From NCBI GenBank assembly GCA_947631465.1, contig CANRLK010000001.1, positions 1 to 64,000 on the forward strand: a stretch of DNA of 64,000 bases. The letters run 5' to 3'. Source of the DNA: an uncultured Clostridia bacterium. GTDB lineage: Bacteria > Bacillota > Clostridia > Christensenellales > Borkfalkiaceae. Shown here piece after piece: positions 32,663 to 41,495 of the stretch. The position numbers were made by a program, and so were the translations under genes. Below the pieces are notes generated by a model, which saw only the letters and a program-made list of their open reading frames with translations, searched no databases and had not been told where the DNA came from. Within the stretch, counting starts at the first letter, position 1. The number at the start of each line of letters is the position of its first letter.

Positions 32663-32998
32663 TCAGCCCCAAGGAAGGGTCTCGCCGCCCAAAATGTGAA
32701 TGTGCAGGTGCTTCACCGTCTGCCCCGCGCTGTCCCCTTGGTTGACGACAAGCCGATACCCGTCTTTCAGTCCCAATTCCGCTTGCAGCGAGGCGATCTT
32801 TTCGATCATCCTTCCGAGCAATGCCCGCCGCCCGTCATTCAGCTCCGAAAGGTAGGCAAAATGCTCCTTGGGGATACAAAGAAGATGGATCTTCGCGATC
32901 GGCGCGATGTCCTTGAAGATCAACATCTCTTCGTCCTCATAGACCTTTTGCGAGGGGATCTCCCCCTTCACGATCTTACAAAAAATACAGTCGTTCAT
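32663..32998 (-). CDS. HIT-family nucleotide hydrolase
   Basis: The 111-residue protein begins with MNDCIFCKIVKGEIPS and ends with the histidine triad HLHIHILGG. HIT enzymes cleave purine nucleotide phosphoramidates or dinucleotides in the cytoplasm. It overlaps the end of mtaB by four bases and closes the prmA-rsmE-mtaB operon. Confidence 0.93.
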   Translation of the reverse strand: MNDCIFCKIVKGEIPSQKVYEDEEMLIFKDIAPIAKIHLLCIPKEHFAYLSELNDGRRALLGRMIEKIASLQAELGLKDGYRLVVNQGDSAGQTVKHLHIHILGGETLPWG

Positions 32999-34221
32999 TT
33001 GATGATTCCTCCGATCTCGGCGCATGCGCCGTCTTTTTCAAACCCTTTTAATCTGACAAAACAAAGTTCGCCCTCTTTCGCGCCCGAAGCATAGACGCGG
33101 ATATAGTTCTCGCTGTACCCGCCGTCGTCCTCGAACAGCACTTGAAGCTCCTTGCCCAAAAATTTTTCGATATATTTCCTCTCCGCCCGCGCCGCCGCAT
33201 CCGTAAGGCGCGCCATGCGCTCCTTTTTAATCGAAGCGGGCAGATCCTTCATCTTCGCCGCGACCGTATTCGGGCGCGGGGAAAAGGGAAAACAATGCAC
33301 CCGCGAAAAGCCCGCCTCGTCGATGATCGATAAAGACTTTTCAAAGTCCTCCTCGCGCTCCGTCGGAAAGCCCGCGATGAGGTCGGTCGAGATCGCGGCG
33401 GACGGGAAGGCGCGATAGATCTTTTCACAGCACGCAAGATATTCCTCGCGCGTGTAGCGGCGGTTCATGGCGCGAAGGACGGCGTTTGAGCCGCTTTGCA
33501 GGGAGAGATGAAAGTGCGGGCAGACGTTCCCCGCGTCCTTCATTGCCGAAAGCAGATCGCCTGTCACCACCCCCGCTTCGAGCGAGCCGAGTCTGATCCG
33601 CGCGGGAACATTCCCGAGCTTTTTCAAAAGCGCGCCAAGGTCGGTCTCCCCGTCGCGGTACGAGGATACGTCCACGCCCGTTAAAACGATCTCCTTCGCC
33701 TTGCAATCTTTCGCCTCGCTTACAATGCTCTCCGCGCTGCGCGAGCGCGATCTTCCCCGAAGATAGGGAATGACGCAATAACTGCAAAACCTGTCGCAGC
33801 CGTCCTGAATGCGGAGATAGGCGCGGGTTCGGCTCGTCTTGGGCGCGGGCATTTCGCAAAACGCCTCGTCTTTTTCGAGAAAAATCCCCTCCGCATCGAG
33901 CCGCTCCAAGATCTTGCCCTTTCCCTGCGCGCCCGAAACAAAGCGCACGCCCTCTTTGTCCGCAAACGCCTTGGCGTCGCGCTCCGAGGCGCAGCCGAAT
34001 ACATAGACGGGCGCGTCCGCGTTGAATTTCCGCATGCGCGCGACCGCCTGCCGCGACTTCTTCTCCGCCTCTTGCGTCACAGCGCAGGTATTGAGAAAAT
34101 AGACGTCGGCAAGCCCTAACTTGTCCGTCACGTCCAAGCCGCGAAGGGCAAGCCCCTGCATGAGCGAGGCGCTCTCGACTTCGTTCATCTTACAGCCGAG
34201 CGTAAAGACGCATGCCTTCAT
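32995..34221 (-). CDS. mtaB: tRNA threonylcarbamoyladenosine methylthiotransferase MtaB
   Basis: The 408-residue protein has the three cysteines of the UPF0004 domain (TLGCKMN, LNTCAVT, FGCAS), a radical-SAM CxxxCxxC (CDRFCSYC) and a C-terminal TRAM-like region. MtaB adds a methylthio group to t6A37 in tRNA. The order after prmA and rsmE is common in Clostridia. Confidence 0.94.
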   Translation of the reverse strand: MKACVFTLGCKMNEVESASLMQGLALRGLDVTDKLGLADVYFLNTCAVTQEAEKKSRQAVARMRKFNADAPVYVFGCASERDAKAFADKEGVRFVSGAQGKGKILERLDAEGIFLEKDEAFCEMPAPKTSRTRAYLRIQDGCDRFCSYCVIPYLRGRSRSRSAESIVSEAKDCKAKEIVLTGVDVSSYRDGETDLGALLKKLGNVPARIRLGSLEAGVVTGDLLSAMKDAGNVCPHFHLSLQSGSNAVLRAMNRRYTREEYLACCEKIYRAFPSAAISTDLIAGFPTEREEDFEKSLSIIDEAGFSRVHCFPFSPRPNTVAAKMKDLPASIKKERMARLTDAAARAERKYIEKFLGKELQVLFEDDGGYSENYIRVYASGAKEGELCFVRLKGFEKDGACAEIGGIIK

Positions 34222-34233
34222 GTCTCCCCCCTT

Positions 34234-34950
34234 TCAGCGCAGCTCGCCGCATTCGTACATCACGACGGACAGCAGCGCGATCGCCGCCGTCTCCGCGCGC
34301 AAAATGCGCTTTCCCAGCGAAACGCCCGAAAACCCGTGCGCCTTCGCGAGGGAAAATTCCTCTTCGGAAAATCCCCCCTCGCTCCCCACGACGAGCGCAA
34401 AAGAGCCCGAACGCGAAGAAAGCTCCGTTTCGCTCTTTTCGAGAAATTCGCAGGCGAACAGCTTATTTTGCGCCCCGTCTGCACTTTTGAGCGCCTCTTC
34501 GAGCGTCGGAAAGTATTCGACGGGCGGCGCAAGCGCACGAAGGCACTGCTTGGACGCTTCCCGCGCGACACGGTTGAGCCGCTCGGTCTTATTCTCGTTC
34601 CAAAACGCCGAAGAGTATTTGGACGAGAATACGCCGATCCTCGCCGCCCCGAGCTCCACCGCCTTTTGCACGATGAGCTCGGTCTTGTCCCCTTTGAGCG
34701 CGCCGCAAAGCAATATTACCTGCGTCTTGGGCTCGCGGTCGGAAGTCTTTTGTTCGAGGACGTGAAGGAGCATTCTCCCCTTTTCGACCTTTGAAACGAT
34801 CGCGGAATACTCCGCGCCGCAGCCGTCGAGAAGGGTCAGCTCGTCCCCCTCTTTGAGCCGAAGGACGGTGTGCGCATGGCGGAACTCATCGCCCGACAGG
34901 ACGACTTCCCGCTCGATCTTACCGACAAAAAACCGTTTGGGCGCGGACAT
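34234..34950 (-). CDS. rsmE: 16S rRNA (uracil1498-N3)-methyltransferase RsmE
   Basis: The 238-residue protein has an N-terminal PUA-like barrel and a C-terminal SPOUT knot with VVGSEGGFSEEE and VSLGKRILRAETA. It methylates U1498 of 16S rRNA. The start at 34950 overlaps the stop of prmA by one base (TAATG), so translation is coupled. Confidence 0.94.
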   Translation of the reverse strand: MSAPKRFFVGKIEREVVLSGDEFRHAHTVLRLKEGDELTLLDGCGAEYSAIVSKVEKGRMLLHVLEQKTSDREPKTQVILLCGALKGDKTELIVQKAVELGAARIGVFSSKYSSAFWNENKTERLNRVAREASKQCLRALAPPVEYFPTLEEALKSADGAQNKLFACEFLEKSETELSSRSGSFALVVGSEGGFSEEEFSLAKAHGFSGVSLGKRILRAETAAIALLSVVMYECGELR

Positions 34951-35891
34951 TACCTTTGCCTCATCACGAGGGCGACCCATTCGCCCATCTGCCGTTTCTT
35001 TATGGCGGAAAGCCCGACGCTTTCAAACGCCGCGATGACTTTTTGCACCCTGTCCTCCAAAATTCCCGAGAGAATGACCGTCCCGCCCTTATTCAAATGC
35101 TCCGCCGCCGCGGGGGCGAGGCGCACCAAGATCTCCGCCGTGATGTTTGCAAGGAGAAGGTCGGCTTTTATAACGTTGTCGCTCACAAGGTCGCTCAAAA
35201 CGACCTCGATCTTCTCCGCTTCACCGTTTTTGAGGGCGTTGTGCTTGGCGCTTTCGACGGCGAGCGGGTCGATATCCGTCAAAAAGCAGCGTTTTGCGCC
35301 GAGTTTTGCCGCGCACAGCCCCAAAATGCCGCTGCCGCAGCCCACGTCGAGGACGGTATCGCCCGCCTTCAAATACTCCTGCAAGAGCTCGACGCACATG
35401 CGCGTCGTCTCGTGTTCGCCCGTGCCGAACGCCATGTTGGAATCGAGCCGCACAATCTCTTCGCCCGCCTGTTTCTCATAATGGATCCACTCGGGCACGA
35501 CGACGATCCGCCCCAAGGGAATGGGACGGAAATGCTTCTTCCAAATGTCGATCCAATCGTCGCCGTCGATCTCCCGCTTGGTCTCTTCGAGCGTGCCGAA
35601 GTCGATCTCCCCGCCGCTCAGCTGCTTTCTCCGCCCGATCTCGCGCATGATCTTCTGGGAAAGTTCTTCCGCTTTTTCGGTCTCCAAAAAGCACTTTACG
35701 AGCACATCGCGCCGCGGACGGGCGACGGTCTCGTCCATATAGTCCCAATAGACGGCGGGGTCTTTTTGAAGAGCGAGCACGTCCGCAAAGTCCGAGACGG
35801 CGACGCCGAAGTCGGAATGCTCCCACATGGCGTCCGCAACGAGTTCGCTCCCCTCGCTCGTCGTATGCACGGTAAGTTCGATGTATTTCAT
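34950..35891 (-). CDS. prmA: Ribosomal protein L11 methyltransferase PrmA
   Basis: The 313-residue protein has the SAM motif LDVGCGSGILGLCAAKLGA and the family's catalytic-region NITAEIL. PrmA methylates L11. It heads the prmA-rsmE-mtaB-HIT operon. The consensus promoter ends six bases before the ATG at 35891, so its message should be leaderless; the ORF is open further upstream but that part would not be transcribed. Confidence 0.93.
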   Translation of the reverse strand: MKYIELTVHTTSEGSELVADAMWEHSDFGVAVSDFADVLALQKDPAVYWDYMDETVARPRRDVLVKCFLETEKAEELSQKIMREIGRRKQLSGGEIDFGTLEETKREIDGDDWIDIWKKHFRPIPLGRIVVVPEWIHYEKQAGEEIVRLDSNMAFGTGEHETTRMCVELLQEYLKAGDTVLDVGCGSGILGLCAAKLGAKRCFLTDIDPLAVESAKHNALKNGEAEKIEVVLSDLVSDNVIKADLLLANITAEILVRLAPAAAEHLNKGGTVILSGILEDRVQKVIAAFESVGLSAIKKRQMGEWVALVMRQR

Positions 35892-35897
35892 GCCTTT

Positions 35898-35926
35898 ATT
35901 ATACCTTACGGACCGCTTCCTGTCAA
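35898..35926 (-). promoter_or_regulatory. Consensus promoter of prmA, leaderless
   Basis: The -35 is TTGACA (35921-35926) and the -10 is TATAAT (35898-35903), spacer 17. Six bases separate the -10 from the ATG, which puts +1 at the A of the start codon. Confidence 0.75.
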
Positions 35927-35981
35927 GAAAAAAGAAAAATTCGGCGCACGGCTTTTTTGCCATGCCCCGAACTTCTTTGAT

Positions 35982-36824
35982 TCAGGAAAACGCCAAGAGT
36001 TCCTTGGTCTTTTTGCCGTACTCCCCCTGTTCGAGAGCGCAGAGCAGCTCTTCTTCGGTCAGTTCGCCCAAAAACTCATTGCCTTCGAAGAGGATCAGGA
36101 CGAGATATTTGTCCTCGCGCAAAAAGCGCATTGCCTCGCCCGCCGTCACGTCCCCCGAGAGCGCGATCCGCCGCTCTTCCACCCCCCTTGCAAAGTTCTT
36201 GCTCCGCGAAAAGGTGAGCCGCTTATACTCCTCCCCCCCGAACGCCCCCGCGGCAAGCAGGACGGAAAAGAGCAACGCGCCGAAGTTCGCCTCCGAAAAA
36301 CAGCTCCATACAAAGAAGGCAAAGACGCAAGCCGCCGCAGTCAGCGTGATCGTCCTCAGAAGGATGCGCGCCTTTTTGTCGCCGAATCTTCGAAGCGCAA
36401 TGCGCAAGATTCTGCCGCCGTCCAAGGGATAGGCGGGCAGAAGGTTGACGAGAAAGAGCGAAAAGGAGACGAGCGCGGCGACGTCGGTATAGGGATAGGT
36501 CTCGGGATACAGCCACCAAAGAGCGACGAAGCCGAGCGCGGTCGCGGCGTTCGAGAGCGGTCCCGCAAGGCAGACCCAGAGTTCCTGCCGCGGCGGAATG
36601 CCCGAAAGATCTCCCGAGATGACCGCGCCGTAGGGCATGAGCACGACGGTTTTGAGACTGTATCCGAACCGTCGTGCCGCCAAGGCGTGGGCGCACTCGT
36701 GTTCAAGGGCGGCAAAGACCGCCGTCAAAAACAGGGGCAGCCTGCAAAGGAGCGCCGATACGATCCCCGCGGCGAGAAAGAGCGGGTGAAGCCTTACAGA
36801 GACGTGTTTCTCAGCTCCAAGCAA
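35982..36824 (-). CDS. spoIVFB: Intramembrane metalloprotease SpoIVFB
   Basis: The 280-residue M50 protease has five or six membrane helices, the zinc site HECAH (about residues 42-46) with the third ligand in NLLPAYPLDGGRI, and a C-terminal CBS-like domain. SpoIVFB cleaves pro-sigma-K in the mother cell. It follows the SpoIVFA-like gene with a 14-base overlap. The likely start is a TTG at 36824 with no clear ribosome site, suggesting coupling to spoIVFA. Confidence 0.88.
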   Translation of the reverse strand: MLGAEKHVSVRLHPLFLAAGIVSALLCRLPLFLTAVFAALEHECAHALAARRFGYSLKTVVLMPYGAVISGDLSGIPPRQELWVCLAGPLSNAATALGFVALWWLYPETYPYTDVAALVSFSLFLVNLLPAYPLDGGRILRIALRRFGDKKARILLRTITLTAAACVFAFFVWSCFSEANFGALLFSVLLAAGAFGGEEYKRLTFSRSKNFARGVEERRIALSGDVTAGEAMRFLREDKYLVLILFEGNEFLGELTEEELLCALEQGEYGKKTKELLAFS

Positions 36825-37545
36825 GCGTATTCTCGTTGACCGAAAGACAACTTAAAAGGTTGCCGTCCGAATAGAGCATGACCCTGACTTCCCCTTCGCC
36901 GTCCGAAAAACCGAGCGGAACGTTCGAGTAGATCTTCTCGCCCTGCGCGGAATACACCGTGTCGAGCCCGCTCACGATCGTCGAAAAGCTGTCCGAATGT
37001 TGGATTTCCACGGTATAGCCCGACTGCGCGTTGCCGTTCACCGAGACGAGCTTGCCGTCGCACGGGGAATACACGCTGCAACGCTCAACAAAGGAGAGCA
37101 CTCCCGTCGAAGAAACGGTGATGTCCGCGTCGACGCTGTCGCTCACGATGGGCGAGAGCTTAAAGTCCGAGTAGGCGCGCGTGTCGCTCTTGACAGTCTC
37201 GGAATTTCCGTGGAACAGTCCGCGCACGAACGTGTTGATCGCGCTGTCCGCCATAAAGATATTGGTCAAAAAGATCGCCGCGCACAGCGCGCAGACGGCG
37301 ACGAACTCCCCGATGATCACCCGCCGCGCCGTCTTTTGCTTTTGACCGGCGATGCGGTCGGTCCGCGCGATCGGCGTGCTCTCCGCATACGCGGGGTCGC
37401 CACCCGTCTCCATTTTTTCGTTGACTTCCTGGACCAGCTGTTCTTGAAGATCGGGCTGCTCCCTTCTCCTGCGTTCCTTGCGGTTGACCGACACCGTCTC
37501 CACGGGAATTTCCAGCATTTCCGCATAATCGAGCTCTTCGTTCAT
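36811..37545 (-). CDS. spoIVFA: SpoIVFA-like partner of SpoIVFB
   Basis: The 244-residue protein has a cytoplasmic basic/acidic N-terminus, one membrane helix (about residues 75-97) and an outer domain resembling a degenerate LytM/M23 fold (YSPCDGKLVSVNGNAQSG) without zinc ligands. This fits SpoIVFA, which holds SpoIVFB in check until sigma-K is needed. The start at 37545 follows AGAGG. A sigma-E type -10 (CATACATT, 37575-37582) lies upstream, as in Bacillus. Confidence 0.75.
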   Translation of the reverse strand: MNEELDYAEMLEIPVETVSVNRKERRRREQPDLQEQLVQEVNEKMETGGDPAYAESTPIARTDRIAGQKQKTARRVIIGEFVAVCALCAAIFLTNIFMADSAINTFVRGLFHGNSETVKSDTRAYSDFKLSPIVSDSVDADITVSSTGVLSFVERCSVYSPCDGKLVSVNGNAQSGYTVEIQHSDSFSTIVSGLDTVYSAQGEKIYSNVPLGFSDGEGEVRVMLYSDGNLLSCLSVNENTLAWS

Positions 37546-37574
37546 GTTGACACCTCTTTTTATGTTTGTGTCAT

Positions 37575-37582
37575 AATGTATG
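37575..37582 (-). promoter_or_regulatory. Sigma-E type -10 before spoIVFA
   Basis: CATACATT matches the sigma-E -10 pattern CATANNNT; the matching -35 is weak, so this is tentative. Confidence 0.35.
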
Positions 37583-37605
37583 CGGCTTTTTCCCGTTTTA
37601 GAAGA

Positions 37606-37634
37606 AAAAAATCTTGTCGATTGCACACGACAAG
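37606..37634 (-). terminator. Intrinsic terminator of the second NifS gene
   Basis: The stem CTTGTCG/CGACAAG (37628-37634 with 37613-37619), loop eight bases, is followed by T7 on the minus strand; a T6 run also follows on the plus strand. Confidence 0.7.
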
Positions 37635-37667
37635 AGGATTTTTTCATATCATGAAGGCATTTTTTCT

Positions 37668-38765
37668 TCAAACGCCCTTTTTCAGACATTCGATGACGGC
37701 GCGCGCCGCAAAATCGGTCTCCGCTTCCGTCGTCTCCCTGCCGAAAGAGAAGCGGATGCCCTTGTCCGCGATCTCTCCCGTTCTGCCCATCGCGAGCAGC
37801 ACATGCGAGGGCTTCGCCGCATGGGACGAACAAGCCGCGCCCCCCGCCGCCGCGACCCCTTTGAGATCGAGCAGGCTCAAAAGCGCCCTGCTCCCGTTTT
37901 CAAAGGTCAAATGCGAGATGTTCGGGGCGCGATGTTCCCCGTCCCGCCGCACCCCGCCTGGAAGGGATGAAAAGATCTGCTCCTCGAAGCGGTCACGAAG
38001 CCGTTGGGTGTGCGCAAGGAACGCCGCGCGCTCTTCCTGCGCCTTTTTGAGCGCAAAGGCAAAGCCGACAATGCCGCAGACGTTGGACGTGCCGCCGCGC
38101 AGCCCGCGCTCCTGCTCCCCGCCGACGAGCAAAGGCGAAAGTTTTGCCCCCTTCTTGACGACGAGCGCACCGACTCCCTTGGGCGCGCCGATCTTGTGCC
38201 CCGAGAGCGCGATCGCGTCCGCCTGCCGATAAATTTGCGAAAGATCTTGCGAACACGCCGCCTGCACGCAGTCGCAAAAGAACAACAACCCGCGCGCTTT
38301 GGTAAGGTTTGCGATGTCCGCGATAGGTTGAATGCTCCCCGTCTCGTTGTTGACCGCCATGACGCAGACGAGCCCCGTATCCGCTTTGAGCGCGGCTTCG
38401 ACGTTTGCGGGGGTGACGATCCCGTCCTCGCCCACGCCGCAAAGGACGCTCCCTCTCCGAAGTTTCCCCGCGGAGAGCGCCGAGGCGTGCTCGATGGGCG
38501 ATAGGACCGCGCTGCCCCTGCCGAGCTTTCTCACCGCCCAATTGACCGCTTCCGTCCCGCCCGAGGTGAAATACACTTCCTTGGGCTCTGCGCCGAGCGT
38601 TTCCGCGACGAGGTCGCGCGCCTTGGTGACGGCAAGCGCCGCTTCCCGTCCGAACGAGTGCAGGGAATCGGGATTCGCGAACGCCGACGAAAAATAGGGC
38701 TTGATTTCTTCGAACACATCGCCGCGCACGGGCGAGGTCGAAGCATAGTCGAGATAGACCCTCAT
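37668..38765 (-). CDS. Second cysteine desulfurase-family protein
   Basis: The 365-residue PLP enzyme has the lysine motif LSGHKIGAPKG and a cysteine loop GGAACSSHAAKPSHVL, so it should be active. It differs from iscS and has no scaffold gene next to it. Such stand-alone NifS proteins often feed tRNA thiolation (with ThiI or MnmA), but neither gene is in the window. It lies one base after the kinase-like gene 38767-39507. Confidence 0.88.
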   Translation of the reverse strand: MRVYLDYASTSPVRGDVFEEIKPYFSSAFANPDSLHSFGREAALAVTKARDLVAETLGAEPKEVYFTSGGTEAVNWAVRKLGRGSAVLSPIEHASALSAGKLRRGSVLCGVGEDGIVTPANVEAALKADTGLVCVMAVNNETGSIQPIADIANLTKARGLLFFCDCVQAACSQDLSQIYRQADAIALSGHKIGAPKGVGALVVKKGAKLSPLLVGGEQERGLRGGTSNVCGIVGFAFALKKAQEERAAFLAHTQRLRDRFEEQIFSSLPGGVRRDGEHRAPNISHLTFENGSRALLSLLDLKGVAAAGGAACSSHAAKPSHVLLAMGRTGEIADKGIRFSFGRETTEAETDFAARAVIECLKKGV

Positions 38766-38766
38766 C

Positions 38767-39507
38767 TTACTGCCAATCGCTGATGTTCACCCATTTTGCG
38801 AGGAACTCCGCCTCTTCGGGGCGGTCCTTGACCGACTGCGAAGCGGCGACAATGGGCAAAATACGCTGGACATACGGGATCGCCGTCTCCGTCTTGTCGC
38901 AATAGAGCTGCAAATATTTTTCGGCGAGCGCCTCTTTCTTTTGAAGATGGAACAGAAGATAGGTCCTTGCCGCGTCCGCCGCGCCGTTGCCCTGCGTCGC
39001 ATGCGACCAGTCGATGATATAGGGCGTACCGTCGGGCTTGATAATAATATTGCTCGGCTGAAAATCGCCGTGACAGAGCATTTTTTGCCGCGGCAGCCCG
39101 TCGAGCCGCACATGCAGGTCGTAGCGCACATTGGACGGGAAGGAACTCGCCGAGATCTTGGCGTGCATCTTGTCGCGCAAATGCCCGAGAAGAGGCACTT
39201 TTTCCTTGCTCATTCGGATTTGCAGGTCGACAAAGAAGTCGAGATACTCGTCCTCTTTTTCGGGATAGCGCTCCATGAGCGCTTCGAGCGTCTCTCCCTC
39301 GATATACTCCCACGCCACCGACCACTTTCCGTCGATGACCGAAACTTCCAAAATTTTCGGAATGTTGAGCCCCGTCTCCTCGACGCGCGCCTGGTTGAGC
39401 GCCTCGTTCAACACCATCGCCTTGGAATAGTTCTCCCCGAACGACTTGATGAGCCTGTCGCCGTCGCGATAGACCTTCTTCCCCTTTCCCGTGTAGATAA
39501 GCTCCAT
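38767..39507 (-). CDS. Aminoglycoside phosphotransferase-fold kinase
   Basis: The 246-residue protein has an APH/choline-kinase fold: Brenner motif CHGDFQPSNII and the Mg2+ site IIDWSHATQG. It phosphorylates a small molecule that cannot be inferred. The ATG at 39507 follows GGAGG. It is co-transcribed with the second NifS gene, with a -10 TATAAT near 39561-39566. Confidence 0.82.
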   Translation of the reverse strand: MELIYTGKGKKVYRDGDRLIKSFGENYSKAMVLNEALNQARVEETGLNIPKILEVSVIDGKWSVAWEYIEGETLEALMERYPEKEDEYLDFFVDLQIRMSKEKVPLLGHLRDKMHAKISASSFPSNVRYDLHVRLDGLPRQKMLCHGDFQPSNIIIKPDGTPYIIDWSHATQGNGAADAARTYLLFHLQKKEALAEKYLQLYCDKTETAIPYVQRILPIVAASQSVKDRPEEAEFLAKWVNISDWQ

Positions 39508-39583
39508 ATTCCTCCTTCCGCCGCCCCGATTCACGCTTCCCGCTTGGACGGCTTTCTTTTATTATACCGCACTTTGCCGCGAT

Positions 39584-40483
39584 CTAACTTTCATTTTCCG
39601 ATCTTTCCTCTTCGCCGAGCACGAGCGAAAGACATTCGAGCCGCTCCCGCACCTCTTTGAGCCGCGCGCCGTCCTCGGTCGAGGACAGTTTCTCATTCTC
39701 CCTGCAAAGCCGCAGCGCGCCGTATAAGCCCCGAAGAAAGATCACCCCGATCAAAAGACTTAAAAGCGCCGCCGCCCCGAAGGCGATGGTCAGAATGATC
39801 GGAAGATCTGTCTTTGTCCGCGGAATGAAGTAGACGGACACGAGCGCGCCGACGAGCAGCAGCAAGAACGCCCCCAAAAAGATGAGACTGCGCACAAGAT
39901 AATAATTTCGGTTCTCGGAAAAGGACTTTCTCCTTGCCCGCTGCGCCGCAAGGAACTTGCCCTCGATCGCTTCGCGCTCGCTCGAAAGCGCGGCTCTTTC
40001 CGCTTTGAGCCCCTCGCCCATCTTAGACAGGACGAGCCTTTTCGTCCCCTCGGACAGGTTGGAGAACTCCTGCGCACTTTTGAGGTCGAAAAACGCCTCG
40101 TCCGCGGTAAAGTTGCGGGTGCGGCACACCCACAGCCCCTCTTGTGACCGCCGTTCGTCGGGGTCGTATAAGAGCGCCTGCGCAAAGAACGGCTCGCCTT
40201 CTTCATATTTCTTGGCGCGAAGCAACCGCTCCCCCTCTTCAAGGAGCTTGTCGCGCTCTTTTCTCGCCTCTTCCCGCGCCTTTTCGCGCTTTTTCAAGAG
40301 CTCTTCGGTCTCCTCGGGCGAGAGCCCCGCAAGATCTTCGTCGATCTCGCCAAATTCAAGGGAGATCTCCGCCTCTTCCCCTTCTTCCGTTTCGTTCGTC
40401 TCTTCGAGCGCGTCCGTCTCGCCGCTTTGCATGCGTTTGAGTTTGATCTTTCTGCCGTTTTCTTTGAGCGTCCTCTCTTCCAT
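39584..40483 (-). CDS. TPR-like, two-TM hypothetical protein
   Basis: The 299-residue protein has an acidic N-terminus, a coiled-coil/TPR-like region (ERLLRAKKYEEGEPFFAQAL, a typical TPR helix pair) and two closely spaced membrane helices (about residues 205-255). No family is recognised. It starts after GAGG 11 bases downstream of ispE and is in the same operon. Confidence 0.65.
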   Translation of the reverse strand: MEERTLKENGRKIKLKRMQSGETDALEETNETEEGEEAEISLEFGEIDEDLAGLSPEETEELLKKREKAREEARKERDKLLEEGERLLRAKKYEEGEPFFAQALLYDPDERRSQEGLWVCRTRNFTADEAFFDLKSAQEFSNLSEGTKRLVLSKMGEGLKAERAALSSEREAIEGKFLAAQRARRKSFSENRNYYLVRSLIFLGAFLLLLVGALVSVYFIPRTKTDLPIILTIAFGAAALLSLLIGVIFLRGLYGALRLCRENEKLSSTEDGARLKEVRERLECLSLVLGEEERSENES

Positions 40484-40494
40484 GATCGACCTCG

Positions 40495-41400
40495 CTATTC
40501 TGTCTCGCCGTCCTCCCCCTCTCCGAGCGAGAAGGGGTTTTTCAGCCCTTGTTTGACGTTTGCCGTCCGCAAAAGATAGGGACGGAACTTGCCTTCGTAT
40601 CGGCTCTTCGCCCATTCGCAGAGCTCCCGCGTCTCGAAAACGGCGTAAACGCCGCTGCCCGAGCCCGTCAGGTTCACTTTGAGCGGGGAAAATCCCAAAA
40701 GTTCGGCTTCGGCGCGGCAAACGTCCGCGCAAAGCGCCCTTGCCGCGGGAAAGAGCCCGTTCGAAAAGAGCTTGACCGCCCACTCCAAATTCCCCGATCT
40801 CAAATACGAGAGCACTTCCTCGGTGTGCGGAGTGCAAGGCGCAAGCTCGTCGCTCTTTCGATAGCACATCCCGCTCGAAACCCCGACCTCGGGACAGAGC
40901 AGGAGCACATCGAGCCTCGGCGGCTCTCCGAGAAGTTCCACCACTTCCCCGCGCCCCGTGAGCCTTGCAAAGCCGCCATAGAGGAGATACCCTGTGTCGC
41001 TTCCGAGCTCGTCCGCGAGCGGTTTGAGCTTGGAAAGGGGCACGCCGTAGAGCTTTCCGAGCGCGCGGAGCACTCCCGCCGCATCCGCCGACGAGCCGCC
41101 CAGCCCCGCCCCGATCGGAATGTTTTTGTAGACCGTGATGTCCGCGCCCGTCGTCTGAAAGACCTCGACGAACTTCTCGCCCGCCTTTTGCGCGTTGTTT
41201 TGCTCGGGCGGGATGCTCTCGCTCCCCATGCCGTGCATTTGAACGGCGATCAGCCCGTCTTTCCGCTTCCGCACGACGATCTTATCGCATAGATCGACCG
41301 TCGTGACGAGCGAGTCGATGCTATGATAGCCGCCGTTCTTTCCCAAGACGTCGAGCGTGAGATTGAGCTTCGCGCTCGCAAAAACCCTCACCGTATTCAT
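40495..41400 (-). CDS. ispE: 4-diphosphocytidyl-2-C-methyl-D-erythritol kinase IspE
   Basis: The 301-residue GHMP kinase has the ATP loop PIGAGLGGSSADAAG and the C-terminal TGSGSGVYAVF. It phosphorylates CDP-ME in the MEP isoprenoid pathway. The ATG at 41400 has no ribosome site, and a TTGCAA-17-TACAAT promoter ends seven bases upstream, so the message should be leaderless. In many Firmicutes ispE lies beside veg; here veg is 3.7 kb away across the lipoprotein and sipL genes. Confidence 0.93.
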   Translation of the reverse strand: MNTVRVFASAKLNLTLDVLGKNGGYHSIDSLVTTVDLCDKIVVRKRKDGLIAVQMHGMGSESIPPEQNNAQKAGEKFVEVFQTTGADITVYKNIPIGAGLGGSSADAAGVLRALGKLYGVPLSKLKPLADELGSDTGYLLYGGFARLTGRGEVVELLGEPPRLDVLLLCPEVGVSSGMCYRKSDELAPCTPHTEEVLSYLRSGNLEWAVKLFSNGLFPAARALCADVCRAEAELLGFSPLKVNLTGSGSGVYAVFETRELCEWAKSRYEGKFRPYLLRTANVKQGLKNPFSLGEGEDGETE

Positions 41401-41407
41401 TAAGCGT

Positions 41408-41436
41408 ATTGTAGCACTTTTTTCCCCGATTTGCAA
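41408..41436 (-). promoter_or_regulatory. Promoter of ispE, leaderless
   Basis: The -35 is TTGCAA (41431-41436) and the -10 is TACAAT (41408-41413), with a 17-base spacer; +1 falls at or one base before the ATG. Confidence 0.6.
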
Positions 41437-41445
41437 CAAAAATGC

Positions 41446-41470
41446 GAAAAAACCTGCTATATTTGCAGGT
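41446..41470 (-). terminator. Intrinsic terminator of the second GNQ lipoprotein gene
   Basis: The stem ACCTGC/GCAGGT (41465-41470 with 41452-41457) is followed by T6 on the minus strand. Confidence 0.7.
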
Positions 41471-41495
41471 CTTTTCGATCATTCGTGGATTTTTC

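Noticed and set aside
34956..36839. Plus-strand open frame of about 630 codons opposite prmA and spoIVFB
   Set aside because: The minus-strand genes have clear motifs and ribosome sites; this frame has none.
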